Source: Psychrobacillus sp042885655
GTDB taxonomy: Bacteria > Bacillota > Bacilli > Bacillales_A > Planococcaceae
Assembly: GCF_042885655.1 (NCBI RefSeq)
Contig: NZ_JBHVRO010000010.1
Location: 101,171-165,170, forward strand
DNA: 64,000 nt
Reading direction: 5' to 3'
Under the pieces are notes generated by a model that was not told the origin of the DNA, searched no databases, and worked only from the letters and a program-made list of their open reading frames with translations. This document shows, piece after piece, positions 16,755 through 23,111 of this stretch. How positions within the stretch are numbered: the first letter of the stretch is position 1; the number at the start of each line of letters is the position of its first letter. Both the position numbers and the translations under genes were made by a program.

Positions 16755-16801
16755 TTCCTTCTTCAACTAAACTGCCCCGTTAGTTTAAGTGAACTCTTTC
16801 A
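16755..16801. repeat. Island palindrome element, copy E
   Basis: CTTCTTCAACTAA-ACTGCCC-CGTTAGTTTAAG. The arms CTTCTTCAACTAA here and TTAGTTGAAGAAG in copies C and D are exact complements, which shows the family's full palindrome. Confidence 0.75.
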
Positions 16802-17316
16802 CAATCTTATATTTACTTTAACATAAATACCCGGTGTAAAATTATATAAGGAACACATTCTCCACATTCATTAATGAATAATCAACTTTGTCCTTTAACA
16901 GAGCCAATAATAAAATAAAAAAGTGATACATAGCTGAAAGATGATGCTTTCTAACTTTAAGATAGATATATTAATACCATCTATAGAAGGACACTTGGAA
17001 AATGTTTTTTATATACCTTAGTTATAAACAGTAGTAATGAATGGGTATATAAAAAATCCATCTTATATTAGGAAGTATTGACATGCTAAAAAGCTATACA
17101 ATACAGAATAGAAATACAACCTTTGTGTTCATGAAGTAGGAAACCAGCCTCAACAAGAGCTTTCTGCACCCTAACAGGCTACCATGTACCACTTCATGTA
17201 AATTTGCAACACCTTATTTACTTGTAATACTATGTACTCACCGATGCAGTTTCAGATTGAACTACGCTCGGACAAAACTATAGGACGCACGATCTTACTT
17301 TACTAATCAAAATAAT

Positions 17317-17349
17317 AAAGAGTGATTCAGCGTCTCCCGAATCACTCTT
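17317..17349 (-). terminator. Probable argF terminator
   Basis: An 11-bp stem (AAGAGTGATTC with GAATCACTCTT) is followed on the minus strand by TTTATTATTTTG. It lies about 90 bp beyond the argF stop. Confidence 0.65.
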
Positions 17350-17440
17350 CCTATGTAGCGATGAAGCCATCCATCTTGACGAACGACACCGCGGATAGAC
17401 TGTTGGACAATCCCTGTCCTCACAGGCTATTTTTATTAAA

Positions 17441-18406
17441 TTAAGCCATCACAGAAGCAAGTACTGCTTTTTGTGCATGTAAACGGTTTTCAGCTTGTTG
17501 AAAGATATATGAATTAGGTCCATCAATAACTGAGCTTGTAACCTCTTCTTCACGGTGTGCAGGTAAGCAATGTAAAAACATATAATCTTTTTTAGCATTC
17601 GCCACAAGTTCATCATTTATTTGAAATCCTTTAAAGTCTACTAATCTTTTAGCAGACTCCTCTTCTTGACCCATTGAAGTCCAAACATCGGTATATATAA
17701 CATCTGCATTAACAGCTACTTCTATCGGATCGTTAGAAACATATAACGAGCCTCCGTTTTTTACCGCGATTACTTGTGCTTTTTGAATGATTTCTTCATC
17801 TGCTTCATAGCCAACTGGAGTTGCTACCGCTATATGCATGCCCATATATGCTGCTGCAATTACTAATGAGTGCGCAACGTTATTGCCATCGCCAATATAC
17901 GCTATTTTCAAGCCTGCAGTATTTCCTTTCACTTCATAAATCGTTAAAATATCCGCTAATGCTTGGCAAGGGTGAAATATATCCGTTAATCCATTAATTA
18001 CTGGAATGCTAGCATGTTCCGCAAGTTCCCTCACCATTTCATGAGAATTGGCACGTATCATAATCCCATCTAAGTAGCCAGATAATACATGCGCTGTATC
18101 ATAAACAGATTCTCCACGTCCAATTTGTAAATCACGAGCATGCATAAACATACCATTTCCACCTAGTTGTTTAATGCCAACTTCAAAGGATATTCTTGTT
18201 CGAGTGGAATGTTTTTCAAATATCATTCCTAATGTTTTACCTTCTAATAAGGGAGGACACTTCCCTGCTTTCGTTAACTTTTTTAACTCAACTGCTAAAA
18301 GAACTAAATCAGTGACTTCTTCTTTTGAGTAATCTAATAGTGTCAATAAATCTTTGCCCTTTAAACTATCAACAACCATTAAGTTAACCCACTCAAGCAA
18401 CTTCAT
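17441..18406 (-). CDS. argF: Ornithine carbamoyltransferase
   Basis: The 321-residue enzyme makes citrulline from ornithine and carbamoyl phosphate in arginine synthesis. The carbamoyl-phosphate motif STRTR (about 67-71), the HPCQ motif (HPCQALADILT), MGQEEE (SMG loop) and HCLPAHREEEV are present. It has a slightly extended N-terminus before KGKDLLTLLDYS; AAAGGAG supports the ATG used. No other arginine gene is nearby, so it is monocistronic here. A sigma-A promoter and a candidate ARG box lie directly upstream, so repression by arginine-bound ArgR/AhrC is likely. A catabolic role (arcB) is less likely without arcA or arcC. Confidence 0.95.
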   Translation of the reverse strand: MKLLEWVNLMVVDSLKGKDLLTLLDYSKEEVTDLVLLAVELKKLTKAGKCPPLLEGKTLGMIFEKHSTRTRISFEVGIKQLGGNGMFMHARDLQIGRGESVYDTAHVLSGYLDGIMIRANSHEMVRELAEHASIPVINGLTDIFHPCQALADILTIYEVKGNTAGLKIAYIGDGNNVAHSLVIAAAYMGMHIAVATPVGYEADEEIIQKAQVIAVKNGGSLYVSNDPIEVAVNADVIYTDVWTSMGQEEESAKRLVDFKGFQINDELVANAKKDYMFLHCLPAHREEEVTSSVIDGPNSYIFQQAENRLHAQKAVLASVMA

Positions 18407-18445
18407 TAATAAAAACTCCTTTTTACGTATATTTATGTATTACCC

Positions 18446-18491
18446 ATTATATATTTGAATAAACATAAAATCAAGTGTATTTTTATGCATT
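18446..18491 (-). promoter_or_regulatory. argF promoter with candidate ARG box
   Basis: TTGATT (18469-18474) and TATAAT (18446-18451) are 17 bp apart on the minus strand. Immediately upstream, overlapping the -35 by one base, AATGCATAAAAATACACT (18474-18491) resembles the AhrC/ArgR operator (core TGAATAAAAATTCA). Confidence 0.65.
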
Positions 18492-18503
18492 TATAATAAT
18501 TAT

Positions 18504-18545
18504 AAAACGTCTAGAAAAAACTTATACAAGCCTTTCTAGACGTCT
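18504..18545 (-). terminator. Terminator after the M42 peptidase gene
   Basis: Arms ACGTCTAGAAA and TTTCTAGACGT on the minus strand are followed by TTTTAT. It separates the peptidase from argF. Confidence 0.8.
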
Positions 18546-18549
18546 ACTA

Positions 18550-19638
18550 TTAACCGAATGTAATTTTATTTACTGTCTCACTGTCTAATTTCTTTACTAC
18601 TTCTACAATAAGTTTTACTGTATTTTCATAATCATCTCTATGCAATATTCCTGCATGTGAATGAATGTAACGAGTCGCGATTCCAATTGCTAGTGCTGGT
18701 ACACCATTTAATGAAATATGCATTGAACCTGCATCTGTTCCTCCACCAGGAATCATTTCAAATTGATAAGGAATCTTATTTTCTTCAGCGACATCGATTA
18801 CAAATTCACGTAATCCTTTATGCGATACCATCGATGCATCAAATAGAATTATTTGTGGTCCTGCACCCATTTTGCTTGTTGATTCTTTTGGTGTAATTCC
18901 AGGTGTATCACCTGCAATACCTACATCAACCGCAAAACCAATATCTGGTTTTACTTTTACTGTAGAAGTCTTAGCACCACGAAGACCAATTTCTTCTTGT
19001 ACGTTACCTACTCCATACACAATATTCGGATGGTCTTGATCCTTTAATCCTTTTAATACATCAATTGCAATAGCACAACCGATGCGATTATCCCATGCTT
19101 TTGCTAGCAGTAATTTTTCATTGTTCATCACTGTGAATTCGAAATAAGGTACCACCATATCTCCTGGTAATACTCCCCATTCCATAGCTTCTTCTTTAGA
19201 TGATGCACCGATATCGATAAACATATCTTTAATATCTACTGCTTTATTACGTGCTTCAGCAGATAAAATATGTGGAGGTTTTGAACCAATGACACCTGTG
19301 ATTGTGTCACCTTTACGAGTAACGATTGATACGCGTTGAGCAAGCATTACTTGTGACCACCAGCCACCTACTGTTTGAAAACTTAAGAAACCTTTATCGT
19401 CAATTTTGGATATCATAAAACCAACTTCATCAAGATGTCCAGCCACCATGATTTTAGGACCATTTGCATCGCCTACTTTTTCGGCGATTAAGCTTCCTAG
19501 ATTGTCATATTCAATTTTATCCGCATGAGGTGCTATGTATTTCTCCATTACCTCACGTGCTTCACGTTCATTTCCAGGAATTGCTTTTGCATCAGTTAAC
19601 TCTTTTAACATGGTTAGTGTTTCATCAAGTTTTGACAT
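18550..19638 (-). CDS. M42-family aminopeptidase (YsdC-like)
   Basis: The 362-residue protein has the M42 co-catalytic metal ligands: AGHLDEVGFM (His-x-Asp, about 67-76), the bridging Asp in AKAWDNRIG, the EE pair in VQEEIGLRGA, the Asp in FAVDVGIAGD, and the final His in YIHSHAGI. These tetrahedral metallo-aminopeptidases (FrvX/PepA/YsdC) trim peptides in the cytoplasm. B. subtilis has ysdC next to ysdB and ysdA, as here. It has its own promoter (TTGTAA-17-TATAAT at 19673-19701) and terminator. Some members act as cellulases (CelM), but the context gives no support for that. Confidence 0.92.
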   Translation of the reverse strand: MSKLDETLTMLKELTDAKAIPGNEREAREVMEKYIAPHADKIEYDNLGSLIAEKVGDANGPKIMVAGHLDEVGFMISKIDDKGFLSFQTVGGWWSQVMLAQRVSIVTRKGDTITGVIGSKPPHILSAEARNKAVDIKDMFIDIGASSKEEAMEWGVLPGDMVVPYFEFTVMNNEKLLLAKAWDNRIGCAIAIDVLKGLKDQDHPNIVYGVGNVQEEIGLRGAKTSTVKVKPDIGFAVDVGIAGDTPGITPKESTSKMGAGPQIILFDASMVSHKGLREFVIDVAEENKIPYQFEMIPGGGTDAGSMHISLNGVPALAIGIATRYIHSHAGILHRDDYENTVKLIVEVVKKLDSETVNKITFG

Positions 19639-19672
19639 TATTTCGACCTCCTAAATATCTTCTACATTTTTT

Positions 19673-19701
19673 ATTATAATGTATCATGAAAGCATTTACA
19701 A
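19673..19701 (-). promoter_or_regulatory. Promoter of the M42 peptidase gene
   Basis: TTGTAA (19696-19701) and TATAAT (19673-19678) on the minus strand, spacing 17 bp. Confidence 0.75.
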
Positions 19702-19719
19702 AATATTTATTTAATTCTC

Positions 19720-19760
19720 AATAGGTTAAGAATATGTTGTACCAATAGGCTTAACCTATT
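19720..19760 (-). terminator. Possible terminator after the dUTPase gene
   Basis: An 11-bp stem AATAGGTTAAG/CTTAACCTATT with a loop of about 19 nt. The T-run is weak, so the call is tentative. Confidence 0.4.
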
Positions 19761-19781
19761 TCAGCTAGCGGTGATATTAAG

Positions 19782-20267
19782 TTAATAACCTGACCGTTGA
19801 CGTTCATAATTTTTTTCGTTTTTGCTAATATATGCTTCTACTAACTCTTCACTTGAAAAATCTAATAGTTTTGCAATTGCACCATATTGAATCCACACTT
19901 CTTTGTAAGTTTTCATCGTTGGCTCGTATAAAAATTGATGAATTGCATTAGAGGTGGATATAAAAAGCACAGTTAAATCCCCATCTCTTTTCTCTAAAGG
20001 CCATTCCGTTAAGTATTGAAGACTCTTTTCAATACCAAGTGACAATATGAAATGAATAGAATCCACATACTCTTCTAATATAACACTTCGTTCAGATGGT
20101 CCCTTTTCACTCCAAAACTTAAAACACCTTGTTTCATTTGCTAATTCAGATAGCTCTACAAGTAAAGCTAACCCTTTTTTTATAAAAACATCTTCCTCCA
20201 CTTGTTTGTTTGATTGAATATATTGGTCTAATGCTTCCTGCATTGTAAAAAGTTTTTCTAAATTCAT
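19782..20267 (-). CDS. Dimeric dUTP diphosphatase (all-alpha NTP pyrophosphatase)
   Basis: The 161-residue all-helical protein has the MazG/dimeric-dUTPase metal motif ELSELANETRCFKFWS (ExxE, about 43-58) and the paired LEEYVDSIHFILS (ExxxD, about 69-81). It belongs to the phage/Firmicute dUTPase_2 family, which hydrolyses dUTP to dUMP and keeps uracil out of DNA. I start it at the ATG at 20267 preceded by GGAGG; an in-frame TTG upstream overlaps that site. It is a single gene, divergent from ysdB. Confidence 0.88.
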   Translation of the reverse strand: MNLEKLFTMQEALDQYIQSNKQVEEDVFIKKGLALLVELSELANETRCFKFWSEKGPSERSVILEEYVDSIHFILSLGIEKSLQYLTEWPLEKRDGDLTVLFISTSNAIHQFLYEPTMKTYKEVWIQYGAIAKLLDFSSEELVEAYISKNEKNYERQRSGY

Positions 20268-20295
20268 TATTTCCTCCAAAAAAATTCATTTATTT

Positions 20296-20324
20296 TGAAA
20301 CCAAACTACCTCTATTATCGTATA
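20296..20324 (+). promoter_or_regulatory. Sigma-W-type promoter of ysdB
   Basis: TGAAAC (20296-20301), 17 bp, then CGTATA (20319-20324), matching the ECF sigma-W consensus TGAAAC-N16/17-CGTA. B. subtilis ysdB is a sigma-W gene, so sequence and precedent agree. Confidence 0.85.
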
Positions 20325-20358
20325 GCAGATACTATGTATTTTACAAGGAGGACATTAA

Positions 20359-20742
20359 ATGGTCCATATACTTCGATTGCTCATAATTATCATTATAATA
20401 TATGTTTTTTACAAAATTCTCCGTTATTTGTTTGATCCAAAGAGAAAACTTGACGAAGCATATGAGAAAGAACAATATTATTTTTATGACGATATAAAAA
20501 ATGTCCGCAAAAACTTTTTCATCACATATAAAGGTGCTATTTTTGAAGGAGAAAAATATTTAGGTACTACAGATCAAGCATTTGAAGTCGTATCTATTTT
20601 CGTATGGACAAAAGATCCCGCCAAGCTTCAAGGCTTTACAAAAGAAGATTTCCGTTTTTTACAAAATGAAATTAAAATGAACTACCCTTCTGCAAAAATT
20701 AGTTGGAAAAGTCCAATTGAACAATTAATGAAAGAAGAATAG
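20359..20742 (+). CDS. ysdB: Sigma-W pathway protein YsdB
   Basis: The 127-residue protein starts with a single membrane anchor (about 3-22) followed by the YsdB hallmark DPKRKLDEAYEKEQYYFYDD and VRKNFFITYKGAIFEGEKYLG, and ends with ISWKSPIEQL. It aligns along its whole length with B. subtilis YsdB as I remember it. The gene is preceded by AAGGAGG and a sigma-W promoter, which ties it to the cell-envelope stress response. It probably sits on the inner face of the membrane; the molecular function is unknown. Confidence 0.92.
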   Translation: MVHILRLLIIIIIIYVFYKILRYLFDPKRKLDEAYEKEQYYFYDDIKNVRKNFFITYKGAIFEGEKYLGTTDQAFEVVSIFVWTKDPAKLQGFTKEDFRFLQNEIKMNYPSAKISWKSPIEQLMKEE

Positions 20743-21303
20743 ATCAACTAAAAAAGCAAATTCTTCACCATGCTTGGAGTATCACAGAAAATTTCTATCA
20801 TTCACATTGCCTTTATTATGTGCACTGTTGATTGGAGCGGAAGGCGGCGACTCCTAGGGGATTAGCAAGCAAATCAAGACCCTGGACTGAGCGCTCAATT
20901 GATCAAAGGCTAATTGCGCCACATCGTGTGGCAACGCCTTTGTGACCAACGTCGTGTTTGCCCGAAGCGGCTTGATACTTGCCCCCAGGAAAGCGTCCGC
21001 CTTCAGCGGAAAACAACCACCATTACAAGATTGACATGATCATTACGGTTTACTTAAACTGATTCTATCCGATTAGCGATAGCTGTCTTGTTAGGTACTA
21101 TTCACTTAATGGATTGTAGTGAAAGGTGGCGACTCCAGCGGGATGAGTGAGACAGATGAGCTATCACAACGAACGCGTAAGCGGCACCCCCGCGGAAAGC
21201 GTCCACCTAAAACGGAAATCCACAGCATTATTTAATTCTTTAAAGTACTATGTATTCTGAGTATTCTCAGGATGATAATCCATAAACTTATGTATCTTTT
21301 ATA
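20743..21303. repeat. Two dispersed Bacillaceae-type hairpin repeats
   Basis: No gene lies here. 20821-21020 is a long imperfect palindrome beginning TGTTGATTGGAGCGGAAGGC and ending GGAAAGCGTCCGCCTTCAGC, with an extra block (GCGCCACATCGTGTGGCAAC) in its loop. 21111-21226 is a diverged relative (AAAGGTGGCGACTCC ... GGAAAGCGTCCACCTAAAAC). Near-identical copies occur at 40881-41012 and 63741-63840. I recognise the type as a common interspersed repeat of Bacillaceae but know no accepted name. Confidence 0.8.
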
Positions 21304-21345
21304 AAAAGCGAACAATCCTATGCACTCATAGGGTTGTTCGCTTTT
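21304..21345. terminator. Terminator overlapping the ysdA stop codon
   Basis: A 19-bp stem (AAAAGCGAACAATCCTATG with one G-T pair) encloses the stop codon of the DUF1294 gene and has T-runs in both directions. Confidence 0.85.
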
Positions 21346-21602
21346 ACGATCCAAAAAATTAAAAAAGCATAGATTATCATTAACATTAAAAATCCAACAC
21401 GAAAATTGGTATGCTTCGTTTTATGTCGAAACAATTGCATTCCAAAATAAGCCCCAATACCTCCGCCGAACAATGCGAGCATCCATAAAGTTCGCTCTGA
21501 AACTCTTTGTTTATGTTTTTTTGCTTGAGACTTATCATAACCCATTACAAAAAAAGCAATCAATGACATGATTAATATAAATAATAGGATTATCTCTTCC
21601 AT
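21318..21602 (-). CDS. ysdA: DUF1294 membrane protein YsdA
   Basis: The 94-residue protein has three hydrophobic segments and the DUF1294 signature GYDKSQAKKHKQRVSERTLWMLALFGGGIGAYFGMQLFRHKTKH. In B. subtilis ysdA lies next to ysdB, as here. I start it at the ATG at 21602 behind AAGGAG; an in-frame upstream codon lies in the rplT terminator. It is the last gene of the rplT side, separated from rplT by a terminator at 21619-21652. Function unknown. Confidence 0.85.
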   Translation of the reverse strand: MEEIILLFILIMSLIAFFVMGYDKSQAKKHKQRVSERTLWMLALFGGGIGAYFGMQLFRHKTKHTNFRVGFLMLMIIYAFLIFWIVKANNPMSA

Positions 21603-21618
21603 CGTATTCTCCTTGTAC

Positions 21619-21652
21619 AAAAAAAGCTGATAGAATGTCTATCAGCTTTTTT
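21619..21652. terminator. Terminator of infC-rpmI-rplT
   Basis: A 14-bp stem AAAAAAGCTGATAG with loop AATGT and Ts on either strand, directly after rplT. Confidence 0.92.
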
Positions 21653-21660
21653 ATCTATAA

Positions 21661-22020
21661 TTATTTAGCAATTGCTTTTTTTGCTACATCTGCAAGTTGT
21701 GTAAATGCTGCTGCATCTGTTACTGCTAGATCAGCTAACATTTTACGGTTAACTTCGATTTCAGCAACTTTCAATCCGTGCATTAAACGGCTGTAAGAAA
21801 GACCGTTTAAACGTGCTGCTGCATTGATACGTGTAATCCATAATTTACGGAATTCACGTTTTTTGTTGCGACGGTCACGGTAAGCATACATTAAAGATTT
21901 CATAACCTGTTGGTTTGCTACTTTATATAATGTATGTTTTGAACCGTAATAACCTTTAGCTAATTTTAATACTTTTTTACGACGCTTCTTTGTTACTGGT
22001 GTGCTTTTTACGCGTGGCAT
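21661..22020 (-). CDS. rplT: 50S ribosomal protein L20
   Basis: The 119-residue product has the L20 pattern MPRVKSTPVTKKRRKKVLKLAKGYYG, then RDRRNKKREFRKLWITRINAA and LSYSRLMHGLK. L20 binds 23S rRNA early in 50S assembly and, in Firmicutes, also binds the leader of its own operon to repress it. It is the third gene of infC-rpmI-rplT, with GGAGG before the ATG. Confidence 0.98.
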   Translation of the reverse strand: MPRVKSTPVTKKRRKKVLKLAKGYYGSKHTLYKVANQQVMKSLMYAYRDRRNKKREFRKLWITRINAAARLNGLSYSRLMHGLKVAEIEVNRKMLADLAVTDAAAFTQLADVAKKAIAK

Positions 22021-22064
22021 GATTCATTACCTCCTGCTATTCTTTCGAAGATTTAAGTTTCTTA

Positions 22065-22265
22065 TTATTTCATGTAAGTAAGTAAAGTTTTGATACGTTT
22101 GTAATCGCCTGAAGAAGCTACTTTAGTTTTACGTAGTTTACGTTTAGCTTTAGTAGATTTGTTAGCGAATAAGTGGCTTCCAAAAGCACGGTCATGTTTT
22201 AATTTTCCTGTACCCGTTTTTTTGAAACGCTTTGCAGCTCCACGGTGAGTTTTCATTTTCGGCAT
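22065..22265 (-). CDS. rpmI: 50S ribosomal protein L35
   Basis: A 66-residue basic protein: MPKMKTHRGAAKRFKKTGTGKLKHDRAF and LRKTKVASSGDYKRIKTLL are characteristic of L35. It lies between infC and rplT with AGGAGG upstream, the usual Firmicute order. Confidence 0.98.
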   Translation of the reverse strand: MPKMKTHRGAAKRFKKTGTGKLKHDRAFGSHLFANKSTKAKRKLRKTKVASSGDYKRIKTLLTYMK

Positions 22266-22295
22266 GTCGAATTCCTCCTAAACAATTGTACTCTA

Positions 22296-22814
22296 TTACT
22301 GTTTTTCGTTCTTTGGTGCAAGTACCAAGAACATGCTACGGCCGTCCATTTTCGGTTTTGACTCGATTGTGGATACTTCCGTACAAGCTTCTGCAAATCT
22401 ATCTAAGACACGTTGACCAATCTCTTTATGAGTGATGGCACGACCTTTAAAACGAATAGATGCTTTCACTTTATCTCCTTTTTCAAGGAACTTGATCGCG
22501 TTTTTCAATTTCGTTTGGAAATCATGTTCATCGATTGTTGGGCTCAAACGAACCTCTTTCATCACGATGATCTTTTGATTTTTACGAACTTCGCGATCTT
22601 TCTTTTGCTGCTCAAATTTGAATTTACCATAGTCCATGATACGAGCGACCGGCGGCTTGGCTTGAGGAGCCACAAGGACAAGATCCAAATTTACACGGCC
22701 GGCAATTTCAAGTGCTTCATTACGTGTTTTCAATCCTAATTGATCGCCATTTTGATCGATAACTCGTATTTCGCGTGCTCTTATGCCGTCGTTCACATAC
22801 ATGTCTTTGCTAAT
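22296..22814 (-). CDS. infC: Translation initiation factor IF-3 (AUU start)
   Basis: The 172-residue factor contains both IF3 domains: the N-terminal VNDGIRAREIRVIDQNGDQLG and PPVARIMDYGKFKFEQQKK, a basic linker, and the C-terminal RLSPTIDEHDFQTKLKNAIKFLEKGDKVKASIRFKGR. I start it at ATT (22812-22814), coding for ISKDMYVNDG, because GGAGGTGG lies six bases upstream. infC of B. subtilis and E. coli also use AUU, through which IF3 discriminates against its own mRNA. Upstream in-frame codons would put the start inside the leader. IF3 keeps 30S and 50S apart and proofreads initiator tRNA. Confidence 0.97.
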   Translation of the reverse strand: MSKDMYVNDGIRAREIRVIDQNGDQLGLKTRNEALEIAGRVNLDLVLVAPQAKPPVARIMDYGKFKFEQQKKDREVRKNQKIIVMKEVRLSPTIDEHDFQTKLKNAIKFLEKGDKVKASIRFKGRAITHKEIGQRVLDRFAEACTEVSTIESKPKMDGRSMFLVLAPKNEKQ

Positions 22815-22859
22815 AACAATCCACCTCCAAATAGTGTCGCGAATACATGGTTTGGGCAT

Positions 22860-23060
22860 AAATTCCGTAGAAACGAATTACTTACGCCGTTTTCGATCAA
22901 ATAAAAAAACGAGCAGACATAAGATGTATGTCTGCCCGCCGATATGAGAACATGTAGAAATCTACATATTACAGTCGATCGTGTGCTTACCAGTCAACAA
23001 CTTGCTGTGTCGAACAGGTGAGAAGCGGGCAGCCTCTTCTTATACCACAAACTTGTATTC
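22860..23060 (-). promoter_or_regulatory. Ribosomal protein L20 leader
   Basis: Between the promoter and infC the minus strand carries a run of paired segments (AGAGGCTGCCCGCTTCTCACCTG ... GGCGGGCAGACATA split by loops) ending in a strong terminator hairpin GCAGACATA/TATGTCTGC with seven Ts (22903-22945). This fits the L20 leader of Firmicute infC operons, in which L20 binding promotes termination. Confidence 0.85.
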
Positions 23061-23073
23061 AATAACCTTATTA

Positions 23074-23102
23074 ACTATATCATGTCACATATTCTGTGTC
23101 AA
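23074..23102 (-). promoter_or_regulatory. infC operon promoter
   Basis: TTGACA (23097-23102) and TATAGT (23074-23079) are 17 bp apart on the minus strand, just beyond the 3' end of thrS. Confidence 0.85.
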
Positions 23103-23111
23103 CAATTTTTA

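Larger units (their letters stand above)
16696..17440. other. Gene-free stretch between island and argF
   Basis: About 745 bp has no gene I can support. It begins with a repeat copy (16755-16801). Around 17128-17200 is a 67-bp imperfect hairpin with ATGAAGT and ACTTCAT ends and GC-richer sequence than its surroundings, followed by further GC-richer patches to 17300. These could be remains of a mobile element or of a structured RNA. A terminator for argF lies at 17317-17349. Confidence 0.6.

Noticed and set aside
9900..17400. Prophage or integrative element
   Set aside because: No integrase, phage structural gene or tRNA attachment site is present; only an IS110 remnant and short repeats are seen.
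17441..18406. Catabolic arcB of an arginine deiminase operon
   Set aside because: No arcA, arcC or arcD is adjacent and the promoter carries an ARG-like box, which suits biosynthetic argF better.
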